This document shows, one piece after another, positions 12,063 through 23,105 of a stretch of 64,000 bases of DNA; positions within the stretch are counted from its first letter, which is position 1; every line of letters begins with the position of its first letter. A program made the translations under genes and the position numbers. Origin of the DNA: Dryococelus australis. Its lineage: Eukaryota; Arthropoda; Insecta; Phasmatodea; Phasmatidae. The notes beneath the pieces were generated by a model. That model saw only the letters and a list, made by a program, of their open reading frames with translations. It was not told where the DNA came from and did not search any database. The stretch covers positions 12,936,709 through 13,000,708 of the forward strand of contig CM057003.1 in assembly GCA_029891345.1 (NCBI GenBank), in the 5' to 3' direction.

Positions 12063-12889
12063 CATACTGCAGGAGGGGACAGTGGTGCACGTTATCCTAC
12101 ATGAATGTTGTGGTTGACTTGATGCTCGCCGCTGGTCGTCAGAATGGCCGGAACCTCAGTTGTCTTGCGGCCAGCATCCTCAATTGTCCTGTAACCGCCA
12201 TATTGTTGGTCAGAGTTGCTAATGATGCAAGATGACGTTGAGGGCCCACATCGGTACGCACACAAAAAATGAGTAATTTGCCACCCTGAGAGGTCACACA
12301 CCGGATTATGCTAATTAAGGGGAAATGGCTGCCTGCACTGGCTACCAAGATGGCCGCCGTTGGCTGGAGGAAAATTCGGGAAGTTTTGAGGGGAAAAAAG
12401 GGAAATTCTTGCTCGTCGGGTCCACATCCTGAAGCCTGGAAATATGCTAACTGGGTCCACGGGGTCTACAACCTGCCACGCCAGAATCGACCTTTCTGTA
12501 CTACTCATGCATATATTTTAACGGGCGGACTGAATGTCATGCGCCCAGTAAAGTTAGTAACAATGGATGGAATGTAGTTCCATAACATAACGTCGAATAA
12601 AAAGTGTTAGGTAACCATTTGTGATAACTTAAAGTAAATCCTTCGATTTGTGTTTTTTTAATCATCGAAGTGTAAAAATGAGCATATTTGTAAATTATTT
12701 ACTTTTCTAATAATTTTAGAGTGTCACTTGACCGGCGCATCATGATTAAAGTTGTGGGGGTTCATGGCAATGTATTGTACATAATGCGGAAGAATACACG
12801 ACGTGCATACAAGTAGATCTTAAGCAAAGCTTTCAAAAGCGCTCATTTTACCGTGAATAGCCTTATACACCAAAAGTATAGCGCACCGT

Positions 12890-13140
12890 ATTCGCGCACA
12901 ATGTAGGCCTAATATAATTTTGTATATGAACTATTTCTTACCAGGCATTGCCAACACACTGATTTTCTAATACATAGTACGTTAAAGATCATTTTAACTG
13001 AAAAAAAAGGGTACTTTTATGTAAATATAAGTATAAAACGCTTGTAATGCGTGACATATATAGGACAGAACCAAATGCATCATTCGTAGTGTGATTTTTC
13101 AAAGGTTTGATTCGAAAGGGTGAAGAAACCGCAAATAAAC
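12890..13140 (-). repeat. MITE family 2 fragment (reverse)
   Basis: AGGCATTGCCAACACACTGA, AAACGCTTGTAATGCG and GTGATTTTTCAAAGGTTTGA match, in reverse, the fullest copy at 24428..24852 and the copy at 22425..22790. Both ends are eroded. Confidence 0.5.
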
Positions 13141-13217
13141 TCTATAAACCCCCTTCCCACCCTAGTTGTTACGCCACTGGTGCAATTTACGTCCCTGTAG
13201 GGCAGAGAAATGCTATA

Positions 13218-13451
13218 GGCTGTTCACAGTAAAGTGAGCACTTTCGAAAGTCCTCTTATTTGGAATAATAGTCAATAAATATTTTTTATTGTAGCCTTAG
13301 ACGTCAACTTTCGATGGCCGTGGAATATACACACTTTGTTTATTACTCACATGACAACATGTATTTTAAAATGTTATTCAAGGATAATAATGGCTGAAAA
13401 GAAAAAGTAACTAGGGCCTCGTTCGAAAGTGCTCACTTTACCGTGAACAGC
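13218..13451. mobile_element. MITE, GGCTGTTCAC family, type A
   Basis: The ends GGCTGTTCACAGTAAAGTGA and TCACTTTACCGTGAACAGC bound a body sharing TTTGGAATAATAGTCAATAA and TTGTTTATTACTCACATG with the copies at 4505 and 14210. The flanks are CTATA and ATATA. Confidence 0.8.
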
Positions 13452-13724
13452 ATATATATGCAGGCAGGAAGCGTCGTCGCTGGTGCATGCTCGGTGACAC
13501 GGGAAGCCAGGCACCGCGCTGGCGCGAGCCGTTGACTCACTACCGGCGTGGCGTCGGCTTCCGCGGCTCAACTACGTGGCCTTAGAAGGAAGCCTCGTCA
13601 CGTGACCTGCCGTCCGCCGGCTGTTCGTTACGTCATCACAGCTCGGTCGCCGGGCGCGGTACAGCGAACAGATGGCGGTGCCACCGCGGGCACGCCACGC
13701 CGAACACACAGCCGGCCGGCCTGC

Positions 13725-13962
13725 ATATGGCAGAAAGTTGTGGAGTGGAGATATTGGAAGCCCAAGCCGACGTATGGAGCAGCGCCGGAATGCAAAGGTA
13801 TAGAGGAAACGGGAGATCCTCGAGAAAACACCCCCGACCAGCAGTGTCGTCCGGCACGATTCCCACGGGCGATAATTTGGTGAACGACCCCGCCAGGAAT
13901 CAAACCCGGTTCGCCTTGATTGGAGGCGAGCACGCTAGCCAGTTGCGCTACCGTGTCGCCCA
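13725..13962 (-). mobile_element. tRNA-derived SINE
   Basis: The minus strand begins with a tRNA-like head: A box GGTAGCGCAACTGG, B box GGGTTTGATTCC. The head is followed by the body GTGCCGGACGACACTGCTGG, TTTTCTCGAGGATCTCCC and CATTCCGGCGCTGCTCCATA. The body matches the plus-strand copy at 21879..22115. Two overlapping ORFs here are shadows of the SINE. Confidence 0.8.
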
Positions 13963-14074
13963 CTGGCAGAGAGTACCAGAAATATAAAAATTAAGAAAAG
14001 CAAAGCATTACATTGTTTTTAACTACTGGCTACTAGCCAGTTATTTTTAAAAACGTTCCCCCGGCTTAGTTACT

Positions 14075-14531
14075 CCATAGTCCATTCACGACTGGAACAG
14101 ACATGAAAATCAACCTTAGAAAAACCATCCTAGGTATTAACTCTATGCATAGCTAGTGAAAATAGTGGCGGGTGCGTGTACTATACACGCTCCCGTCTCT
14201 ATTTTTATAGGCTATTCACGGTAAAGTGAGCACTTCTGAAAGCACTCTCATTTATAATAATAGTAAATATATGTTATTTTAGCCTTGGACGCTAACTTAG
14301 ACATTAAGGTCGAATCTACACACTGTGTTCATTACTTGTAGGGTAATATTTTTTTTTAAAAAAGGTGGTTAAAGGATAAAAAAATGACAGAAATAAAAAA
14401 GTAACTAGGATGTCAAAAGTGCTCACTTTACCGTGAACAGCCTATGCTAACTATGCATGCAGTTAATGGCTAGGATGGTTTTTCAAAGGTTGATTTTCTT
14501 AAGACTGTTCCAGTCGTGAATGGACTATAGG
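14075..14531. mobile_element. MITE family 3, carrying a nested MITE
   Basis: The left end CCATAGTCCATTCACGACTG (through GGAACAG, AAATCAACCTT and AACCATCCTAG) is the reverse complement of the right end ending TCGTGAATGGACTATAGG. Removing the type-A MITE at 14210..14442 leaves a foldback MITE of about 225 bp. The inner element therefore inserted later. Confidence 0.75.
14210..14442. mobile_element. MITE, GGCTGTTCAC family, type A (nested)
   Basis: The ends GGCTATTCACGGTAAAGTGA and TCACTTTACCGTGAACAGCC are complete. The 233-bp body is of type A. It interrupts the family-3 MITE and is flanked by TATA on the left and TATG on the right. Confidence 0.85.
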
Positions 14532-14620
14532 TTAAACGATTTAATGTCAAACAGAGGCGTATACAAAATCTGCGCCAACACCAATTACGATAAACTTGAA
14601 ATCAAGTATTTCTTGTTATA

Positions 14621-14933
14621 GGCTATTGGGGTAAAGTTAGCACTTTTGAAAGCCCTGCTCAAGATCTAGTTATATGCACGTAGTGTGTTCTTCCGCCTTA
14701 TGTAAGCTTAATATTGTCATGGGTCTCATCACTATCTTCATGCGTCGGTCAAGTGAAACTGTGAAATTATTAGAAAAGTGAATATTATACTAAATTTGCT
14801 CACATTCACACTTCGATGCATTTAATAGAAAGAGAAAGAAATGATTTAAATTATATAAAAAAATGTATGCTGGTAGGGGCATGATTTTTTTCTAAGGTTG
14901 ATTTCAAAAGTGCTCACTTTATCGTGAACAGCC
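14621..14933. mobile_element. MITE, GGCTGTTCAC family, type B
   Basis: The 313-bp copy contains GATCTAGTTATATGCACGTA, TTCTTCCGCCTTATGT and GGTCAAGTGAAACTGTGAAA. These match the reverse complement of 12510..12862, the right part of the split type-B element. Its right end (AAGGTTGATTTCAAAAGTGC) matches the left part of that element. It is shorter than the other type-B copies through an internal deletion. Confidence 0.8.
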
Positions 14934-15000
14934 TTTATTAGGTGTTCCAAATTGTACGAGTACCTTTACATTTTCTTAACCCATTCAGACTCATTGTACA

Positions 15001-15235
15001 CTATGTGAACATTATGGAGATAGGGCTTAACGACTCGTCGCCAGCAAGGTAATCAGAGGTGGAACAAGTGGATGAAAGAAGCAGGCACAGGGGAGTCAGC
15101 CAAAGTGTTATGGCATCCGTGTAGAGTGATTTCGGGAAATCACGGAAAGCCAATACCAGGATGGCCGGACCGGCATTAGAACCCAGTTCCTCCCAAATGC
15201 GATGCCAAAGTATCACGATTGCGCCTATAATGATG
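15001..15235 (-). mobile_element. tRNA-derived SINE, second family
   Basis: The minus strand has a tRNA-like head (GGCGCAATCGTGATAC..., B box TGGGTTCTAATGCC) followed by a body with TTGGCTTTCCGTGATTTCCC and GAAATCACTCTACACGGATG. The TTTCCGTGATTTCCC block resembles a body common in insect SINEs. It differs from the SINE family at 13725 and 21879. Confidence 0.65.
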
Positions 15236-15394
15236 CATTTCTGCCGATATACTCTATGTCGTACGTCGTAAACTTTTTTAATTTAATTTCGGTGCGAGAT
15301 ATTACGCAAAACAACTGCATCAGTCTGGCAAAATATTCGTTCACAAAGTAGGTAGAAACCATTATTAGGGATTGCAATTCTCAGTTTTTCATCG

Positions 15395-15462
15395 GCTCTT
15401 AAGACCTCGATGTTAAGAGCCGCCCAAAATCTTCACTCATCCATTCACTCAATTTTTCTGTG
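15395..15462 (+). mobile_element. SINE tail fragment
   Basis: GGCTCTTAAGACCTCGATGT followed by AAGAGCCGCCCAAAATCTTC and a CACTCATCCATTCACTC tail matches the 3' part of the SINE fragment at 5530..5690. Confidence 0.5.
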
Positions 15463-16690
15463 TTGGCTTCCAAAAATGTGTAGACTTTAATCAACACATT
15501 TTAAGTTAATTATTATCCCATTTTCTCTTTAACCGACTACAAAAGAGAGTTCAAAAAAATTGCGTTGCAGAACTGCACTGGTATACTGATCGCCCCTCTT
15601 AAATTACGACTCTACCTAATTTTCCTTGTCAACCTTAAGATCGTGTCCTAAGTGAGATTAAATTGTGGGCGTCAGCTTCAAGAAGCGAAATTCAAATGCA
15701 TGATGGGCGATGGCAATGCCGTGCGTGGGCGGCAGATGGCAGCACGCGTGCGCTAGCGTCATCCAACTGCAACGAGCGTCAAAAATAATCTCGAATAAGT
15801 CCAGGTTTCTTTGGGCATCAACAGGCGTCACTGACGCCAGGGCGTGAGCAACACTGAAAATGGAGAGTAAAGATAATTGTTATGAGTTGTTCATCGAAGA
15901 AGCCCTTACAGCAAGAGAGACAAAAATTATCATTACGAACATTTGAGAACAAGTGGTCAGATGTAGCAGCAGCGACGATAAAGTTCCCCAGACAGATGGA
16001 AGCAAGGTTCGGGCTTGGCAAGCATTCATTGTTTGATTATGATTGATGAATGCAGCCGGCTTGGAGCTACAAATAGCTCACAAGTCACTGCTTTCTTGCA
16101 TACTTAGAATTCTTTAGCATTAGACAGGAGAATGTTGAGAGTCATGTAGCGTCAGTTTAGCCTACCACAAACAAGCGCACAAGAAAATAAACACATGAAA
16201 TTTATCTGAAAAGACACTGTTTTGGTGAATTCCTTCATTTGTATTGAGTTGTTTCCTAAATATAACATGATCACAAGCTTTTTAAACCCATGTCAAAACA
16301 AAAAAAAAAATCTTATATTTGGTTAAATTGAATTTTTACTTACGTTTTATACATAAATTATAATTTATTTATAGTTAATATGGAAAAAAAACAGAGAGGG
16401 AATATGTATTTTAGTAATGCCTAGTAGAGTTAGCCCTTATGCAAAATATTGTAATATGCGGACACCTTAAGTGCGAATCTCAATTAAAAAAAAAAAAAAA
16501 ACAAAAGAAACTTAATTTGATTTCTAATTTATTCACTCCGCTATTATTTGCAGCATTAACTTATCTGTCTCCACTTTTACTGTTTATTTAATAGCGAGCG
16601 CAATATTGAATGTATATTTCAACTCTAATTAACGTCCTTAAATGTCTCTGTTGGTCACAGTCAATTAACTCATACACATGTTGTCAATCT
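15463..16690. other. No gene seen
   Basis: AT-rich sequence with short A-runs. The stretch 15700-15850 is GC-richer, but I see no intact reading frame, splice pair or repeat match. Confidence 0.4.
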
Positions 16691-17165
16691 GTTGCCAGCA
16701 TTTATAATGTCTTGCACTCATGCGTCTAGTCCAATAGTCAAGTCTGCCAGCTACGTGCTTGATACTCGCAGTCGCAGACTTCCCTTCGATGGTCACTTCT
16801 CCCGCTGCTCGTTTTCTATCGCTCAGAACTCAGCCACTCATTCATTCATTCACCCACTACAACTCAACTCTCAGCTCCCGGCCCGGAGGCCTGCCGCAAT
16901 ATTTACAGTCTTGGCCCTACCATCTGGAAGGTTCAGCGCACCCCGAGTCGCGCTGAGAGAACAAGGTCAGTAATACAGAGCATTCGTCAGATAAGCGCAG
17001 AAATCAATACGACCAGGATCAACAGAATACGCTGCTAGAGAGAGTAAAGTGTCGACTCGTTGTCCGTTACTGATACATCGCTCGCGCTGCCGCCGCTATC
17101 ATATAACGACTCTCCGTCCTCCTCGCTCGCGAAGCTAACGTCAGTGGCGCGGACCAGCGACACAT
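16690..17165. other. GC-richer island, function unknown
   Basis: This roughly 480-bp block is rich in C and CpG in an AT-rich setting (for example CATCGCTCGCGCTGCCGCCG). A consensus-like donor (GAGAACAAG|GTCAGTAA) occurs near 16964. It could be a promoter with a non-coding first exon, or an unrecognised repeat. The small ORFs show no familiar domain. Confidence 0.3.
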
Positions 17166-17325
17166 AACAATATTATTAAAGCGAGCACGCATGGATGCGG
17201 TGAGTTGTACCTTTGGTGTAATTTTCTAGAGTTTGTTCAGCTTTGTTTGCATGAGGCGGAGGGATATTCTGAAAGTAGAAGTTTAGTAGGGCTTCAGAGA
17301 TGTAAGAAATTACCATGAATGGACT
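17165..17325 (+). repeat. MITE family 2, right-end fragment
   Basis: GCTTTGTTTGCATGAGGCGG, AGGGATATTCTGAAA and the end CCATGAATGGACTATATAGG match the right part of the copy at 24428..24852. It abuts the MITE at 17331. Confidence 0.55.
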
Positions 17326-17330
17326 ATATA

Positions 17331-17553
17331 GGTTGTTCACGGTAAAGTGAGCACTTTCGTTACTTTTTTCCTATCGACCAATTTTCACCCTTCCACAACC
17401 TTTTAAATAAGTACTGCCATGTAAGTAATAAACACAGTGTATATATTTCACCGGACTCGAAAGTTAACGTCTCGGGCTACAATAAAATATGTTTACTGAC
17501 TGTCATTACAAACGAGAGGGCTTCAAAAATGGGTTGCTTTACCGTGAATAGCC
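17331..17553. mobile_element. MITE, GGCTGTTCAC family, type A (reverse)
   Basis: The ends GGTTGTTCACGGTAAAGTGA and TTTACCGTGAATAGCC enclose a 223-bp body that is the reverse of the other type-A copies (AATAAACACAGTGTATATAT). TA lies directly outside each end. Confidence 0.75.
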
Positions 17554-17999
17554 TACTATAAGATGTAAAATACACAGGACGGGGCGCGCCACTGCTAGCG
17601 GGCGTGTTAACATTCTGGACGAGGAGTGTTTCACTTGCCCTTAGTTGGAAACCTGCCCGCAGACGTTAAATGCGGACCGGCTGGCGGCGTCAGGGGAAAG
17701 CTGATAATGGTGAAGTGTGTTCGATGTGACGTCACAGCTGCCGCAGGCCTCGGATCGCGGTCGATACCAGGAAAAACACATGACTGCAGCGTCATTTTCG
17801 TTCTCCTGGTAGTAGGCACCGTCTCCACCCCGAGTGCCGCTGTCCTAGATCTAGTACCTTTTTTTTTTTATATTCAATAGTTTAGCACCAGAATCTGAAA
17901 TTTGAATCACTAAACACACAGCAATTGAATTACAATATGGCACACTGATGATCACGCACATGCTGTGGCATGAAAGTACGCCTAACAAATCTCTTGGGG

Positions 18000-19270
18000 T
18001 TTGCATCTGATAATTACCAGTGTCATGATGGGAGAGAACAGAGGAATTCAAGCCCGACTTAAAGAGATGAACAAGCATTTGTATGTAGTAAGATTCATAT
18101 ACCACAGCTTCAATTTGTGTGCATCTGAAGCCTGTGAAAATCTTAGGAATAACATCGAAGAACTGTGTTCTGATATGTACAACTTTATTTAAAAAAAATC
18201 AAAGTTGCCAGCAGAATTTGGTCAAATTCAAGAACTTTTGAATTTAAAGCCTCACAATTTACTAAAGTTGAGCAAAATATGTTTGTTGTCGATGAACGAT
18301 GTAGTTCAAAGATTAGTTGGACAGTGGACTGCATTTTTGTAATGCTTCAGACTGGCTGCATTTGAAGACAAAATAATTCAGGCTGATTCAGTTTTGAAGG
18401 CCCTTCAGAATCCTCTATTTAAGGCGTATTTTTTATTTTTACCCTTTATTTTGCAGATAATTGCCAAATTCAATCTAGAATACCAGGGAACTTCTTGCAT
18501 GCTTTATACCTTGCTTATTTCCATAGGGGATAAAATGAAAATGATACTTAAATACTATATGAATTCGAATTATATCAACACACCCATGAAATATATTAAC
18601 CACCAGTTTTTGGATTTAGATAATATGTATTTTGAAGCAAGAGTTCAGGGTTTGATAACGAGTCTAAATAAAAACAGTGGTGTGGAAGAAGAAGAAGAAA
18701 TTAAACAGTTTAAGCTCAAGTACTTATCTATTCACTTAGAATTTTGTCAGCAAGTTCTGAAAAGAGTACGTTCTAAAGATCCAGTTTTGAAGAATTTGCC
18801 CCTTGTTGATCCTGAAAACTGCAAATCTGAAAAGTTTCCAGTATTATTCTTTTGGTTACGCATTTCCCAAATTCCATTCCAGAAAATTTATTTGAAGGAA
18901 TAGGTAGTGAATAGAGACAAGTTCAGTCTGTGAACTCGTTCAGAGGACACCAATATTTCCTAGACTTTTAGAGTGCTGTTTTTAAAATGAAAAATGCAGT
19001 TGGTGCAGAAATGTTTCCCTGTCTAAAGAAATTGGTGAAGTCCGTGCTGTGCCTTCCTCACTCTTCAGCTGCTACAGAAAGGATCTTTTTTTTTTTTTTT
19101 TTGCTGTAAATGTAAATAAGAATAAATTGAGGAACGGACTACTGACACCAATTATGGACTTCTTTAAACAAAATCAAATTGAAGCATTCAAGTGTTGTTG
19201 ATTTCCTGGTGTCAAAAGAGCTTCTTACTATAGCGAAGGCAGCAAAAGCGAAAATCTAAACAAAATAAGT
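18000..19270 (+). pseudogene. Decayed hAT-superfamily transposase
   Basis: Broken frames give, in order, RGIQARLKEMNKHLYVVRFI with SFNLCASEACENL, a middle part ALQNPLFKAYFLF... and FARVQGLI-type helices with LVDPENCKSEKFPV. They end with the hAT dimerisation region (VLCLPHSSAATERIF, then NKLRNGLLTPIMDFFKQNQI). hAT transposases cut and paste DNA using an RNase H-like fold closed by this C-terminal dimerisation domain. Stops at about 18189 and 18341, frame changes and an inserted T-run near 19090 show it is dead. No terminal inverted repeats were located. The 169-residue frame at 18394..18903 is its longest surviving piece. Confidence 0.75.
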
Positions 19271-21088
19271 AGCTCGAAAAACCGAAAACTATTAAGGGAC
19301 TCTGTATGTAAAATATTTACTAAAATATTTTACAAAGTATAAACAGTGTTGTTACATGTTTAGGAAAATTAAAATGGCTGCCAAATTTTTCAGCTAAATA
19401 TTAGTTCCATGCCATTTGGTTTTAACTTCATTGTGAAAATGTTAAACTGTTTTCAAAGAATTCTAGTTAATTTTATTTTTTCTGGGTGGAGACCCTGGTA
19501 GTAGATCTGCTTTAGATGTAGTAAAGTCAACACAAACTTGTAGAACATTTTTATACATTTGCTCTAATTTTCTCTGAAATATATTTTACATTTGAGCTAA
19601 TGGCACGCTGTGAAGTCTTATTTTGTGAAATCAGGTCATGAAACTCATATCGCATGTGTTAATAATATAAATTTTCTGTGTTTGTTTTCGTGTAAAAAAG
19701 CAGGACCCTTCGCTGAATGCTTGGCTAAAGGAGGATATGTGCGATTTTGTTCAGCCTTTCGCATCCCGCAGGACAATGGTTTAAGAAAAAGGACTGCCAT
19801 ACGAAAAGCAGGACTTCTGGCTACCCTAGCTATAGACATGTCCACGGTAAAGTGAGCTATTTTTTTTTTTTTAATTCCCGATTTAATTCACCTAATCTGT
19901 TTCTTTCCGCCGTGTGTGAATACAAAAACATCCACGAGGCAGACTTTCCAATCACAGGACTCTTGGCAAACGATCGCACACACATACAATCGATCACTAT
20001 TAACGCACAACTTTTTACGCAGAGACGATAGGAAGTAAATGTACGACTTTGGCTCCTACATTCTACATGAATGTATGCAACGGAGTGCCCGAAACTCTTC
20101 GAAATATGAAACCAACCAAACTGTCGTAAAATAAACTTATAACGTGGTATTTTCTGTCGCGTACTGCGGCTGCCAGAAATGGGCGCAAGCGCAGAAATTG
20201 AGATGAAGACATTGTCTGTCAAATTTATTCTCAACCATGTACAGTATGTACATGGTATACCCCGCGTGAAGTAATCCTGTTTTCTGATGTTTCCCTCCTA
20301 AGAAAACATTAGTCAATGCTAGTGTCACTGCACTGTTTTTAGAATACCAATGCGGCCGTAAGTTCGCAGTAATGATGCTGATAAGGTTTACGGCAGGGCG
20401 GGGAGGGGAGGAGGAGTAGATGGGTTCAGAAAAAAACTATTTCCGTGAAATAAGAGAATTATCTACAGTATTTAAATCGCGTAGCGTGCCTATAACTCGG
20501 CCGTTATTCTCAGTTATCTTTGCCCTTCCAAAGAAATATGTAAGATCTTATCAGAACCTTTTTGTTTGCGTTAAGTCACGTATATAGATACTATATGTAA
20601 TACTATGTCGATATCAGTTCGTAAACGTACTGTTAAACTACAGCCATCTTTTCCGCCAGACAATTTTGGTGACAGAAAATACCGTCGCTAACATTTCCTG
20701 GCACAATTAACGAAACAATTCCCTGTTAACCGCGACCTGCAAGTGTCATTGTCCCATTGCGTAATCGGAATTTAGACACACTCTGTATATATAAAACTCT
20801 TAACAAATGAGATGAATAAACAGGATCGTTACGAGGTGAAAGAGCTAGGTATTGGACCAGCGTTTTGCGAAGATAGAGAATATAATTATAAAGGAAATGT
20901 TTCAAAAGGAAAAGCAAACTCTGCACGTGTGTAACGATAAAAAATATTCCCTCGTACATTGATTAAAGGGAATTCGGACTTGAGGTGTTGTGCTTGACAG
21001 AATATAAGTGAATAATTGGTCAACGCCGAGGTGACATCAAACGCCACTAGAGTCAGCAAGACATTTTTCGAACGAAAAGGGTTGGGTT
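19271..21088. other. No gene seen
   Basis: AT-rich intergenic or intronic sequence. A stub of the MITE end (CACGGTAAAGTGAGC at about 19841) occurs without its partner. Short overlapping ORFs on both strands have no recognisable content. Confidence 0.4.
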
Positions 21089-21089
21089 G

Positions 21090-21510
21090 ATGGGGGGGGG
21101 GGGGGGGGGGGGCATAGGAATCAGAATGTTTTTTCTCAGTGGAGTGTGAAATTTACAACCGGGTTTTGCACCAAATGAATGCAACAAACATTCGTAATGT
21201 GCCACATGAATAAATTAGTTTATCTTTCAAAGTATAAAATAAATTATATTACAATATAACATTAGTAGTGGGAAAGTGCTACAGTGAGAGAGGCATTCGA
21301 TATAAACAATCCGTTACATACAGTGTCTTTGGAGTCGCGTCACTAATAAGCCATTTATTTGTTATAAGACTGTTATTTCACTTAGTTACGAGGATGATTA
21401 CGAACACCAGTCATTTACATACGCGGTTACTGTAACGGACCTCTCATATTCCATAGAAAATATCCAGTTTCCACCAGGGGCGAGTGGAACCCCCCCCCCC
21501 CCCCCCCACA
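21090..21510. repeat. G-run and C-run pair about 380 bp apart
   Basis: A run of about 20 G (from about 21092) and a run of about 17 C (from about 21491) flank roughly 380 bp of AT-rich sequence. They are complementary and could pair in a single strand. Homopolymer G/C runs of ten or more recur across the window, so this may be coincidence. Confidence 0.6.
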
Positions 21511-21878
21511 TTCCCACCGTCTAGCTACCGTCATGCTAATTCGCTTAACGCCTTTCGTAGCGTGTTATTTTTCTGGCGGGTTTGAACTCCCGCACTGTGA
21601 TCGATAAGTCAGTGCAGGTTTATCGACCGACACGTTTGAGCAGCGGCAAGGATTATATCTGGTAACCAATGCTGTACGTTGCTTAGTGAAAGAATTCAAG
21701 AAAGGCACGAGAAACAAAATAAAGATGTACGGTATTGCGTGGAAGTCCGGATATCCATATTTCGAAGTTATATCATCCGGAACCTTTCTCAGGTTTAGTT
21801 GGCGATGGGGAGAGTGCAAGGTCACGTAGAGAACTTGGCAAATCCGTTCTGGATAGAGCGTCGTCCCCAAATATTAAT

Positions 21879-22115
21879 GGGGCCACGGTGGCTGAGCGAC
21901 TAGACTGTTCAGCTCCCAGCAAGGCGAACTGGGTTCAATTCCGGCCGGTTAACTCAGGATTTTCGCCAATTGGAGTTATGCCGGACGATGCAGCTGGTCG
22001 CCGGGTTTTCTCGGGGATCTCCCATTTCCACCGCCCCATTCATTCCGGCGCTGCTCCCTACTCGCCTCACTTCACCCACACCGGCTCTCAAGAAATCTCT
22101 TCACTCACTCATTCA
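21879..22115 (+). mobile_element. tRNA-derived SINE, fullest copy
   Basis: The tRNA-like head has A box GTGGCTGAGCGAC and B box GGGTTCAATTCC. The body reads ATGCCGGACGATGCAGCTGG, TTTTCTCGGGGATCTCCC and CATTCCGGCGCTGCTCCCTA, and the end is CGGCTCTCAAGAAATCTC, TTCACTCACTCATTCAA with an (AT)n tail. It is the reference copy for those at 5530, 13725 and 26490. Confidence 0.85.
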
Positions 22116-22424
22116 AATATATATATTTTTTAACATGTTATATACTATTTTAAAAATAATTCATTCTAGGACAAAAATATCGTTTTAACGTTGTTTTGTG
22201 GCCTCCAACTTTATGTGTACAAAATGATAATCTACAGTTATACCACAAGAAGTCATCTGCGTCCGTTAGTGACATTGGGGGAGGGGCATATGCACTTTCC
22301 TTACCCCACCTCTCAGGCGCCACTGCCTGCATCTCATTTACTGCCGTACGTTTGTGTGGTAACTTCAGATAGTCTATTAACGGTCACTTTCAACTTTTAT
22401 GAATCCCTGATAGATAAAGTCCTA

Positions 22425-22790
22425 CTTCCAGAATATTCATCCGCCTCTTGCGGACAAAGCTTAACCCAATCTAGAAAATTACACCAAACGACAATGCACC
22501 GCATTCATGCGCACTCAATGTAATTATATTCTGCATAATAAGTATTTGTGACTAGGTATTACCAACACACCTATTTCCTCTCTGTTTTTTATCGATATTA
22601 AATTTCTGTAATATAATTTATCCATCAAATGAAAGTAAAAGTGTAACTTAACCAAAATAAGGCACTTTCGTGTTAACAGAAGTATTAAACGCTTGTGATA
22701 CGCGAGTAATTGGGAAACAACCACACACGTAATACATGGGGTGATTTTTCAGATATTTTATTGACAAAGTGTGAATAAACCGCGTACAGA
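22425..22790 (-). repeat. MITE family 2 (reverse copy)
   Basis: ATTCATCCGCCTCTTGCGGA, AAGCTTAACCCAATCTAGAA and GTGATTTTTCAGATATTTTA match, in reverse, the copy at 24428..24852. The outer ends are poorly preserved. Confidence 0.6.
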
Positions 22791-23105
22791 CAACATCTGA
22801 GGCGCTGAAGTATTGCAAATTAAATGCAGCTCCAGATAATAGCGTCTGTTGGAAATAGTGTTCCCAGGAGAGAGCGTCGAGAATAAAAACGAAATTTTAT
22901 GTAGTATGGTCATGTACAGAAAGAACGGAGATTCATAATTATAGTTTTTTTTTTTTTTAAAGTCATTTGAGAACCAGGGCGCTAACTATCTGCACTTACC
23001 GCCTTCTCGCCCCGTAAGCATGACGTACTAAGACTCATGGCAGAGCGGCACGTCACGTTATTCTGTGAAATGTTCGTACAATAACAGCAACTGTGACTGC
23101 TGCGT

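Larger units (their letters stand above)
7757..12505. mobile_element. Foldback-like element with tandem-repeat arms
   Basis: This 4.75-kb element has long inverted arms. The left arm, from AGTATTGTAAAAAGGCCGAT to about 8335, is the imperfect reverse complement of the right arm ending at 12505. Shared blocks include GTGGACCCAGTTAGCATAT, CCAACGGCGGCCATCTTGG and TGCATAACACTTGTAAGCAT. Both arms run inward into a ~120-bp tandem unit: one copy on the left, about 18 on the right. The middle (about 8346-9760) carries a tRNA-Leu-like gene and a zinc-finger relic. No transposase is visible, so the element is non-autonomous as seen here. CATG flanks both ends, and the empty site appears at 33186..33574. 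Foldback and Galileo elements of Drosophila have this kind of arm, but no family assignment is possible. Confidence 0.65.
7693..12862. mobile_element. Type-B MITE split by a foldback-like element
   Basis: The outer ends (GCTGTTCACAGCAAAGT at 7693, ACCGTGAATAGCC ending at 12862) are those of the MITE family. The left part (7693..7756) and right part (12510..12862) together equal one type-B MITE of about 417 bp. They match the uninterrupted copy at 33186..33574 along their whole length. Everything between is a later insertion (7757..12505), flanked by CATG on both sides. Confidence 0.75.

Noticed and set aside
13548..13963. Overlapping 111-residue ORFs on both strands
   Set aside because: They fall largely on the SINE at 13725..13962 and its GC-rich flank. 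The conserved signal is the tRNA-like head and SINE body, not a protein.
19610..19855. 81-residue plus-strand ORF with a plausible-looking sequence
   Set aside because: No recognisable domain, no splice borders, and it ends in a stub of the MITE terminus (CACGGTAAAGTGAGC). I see no support for a gene.
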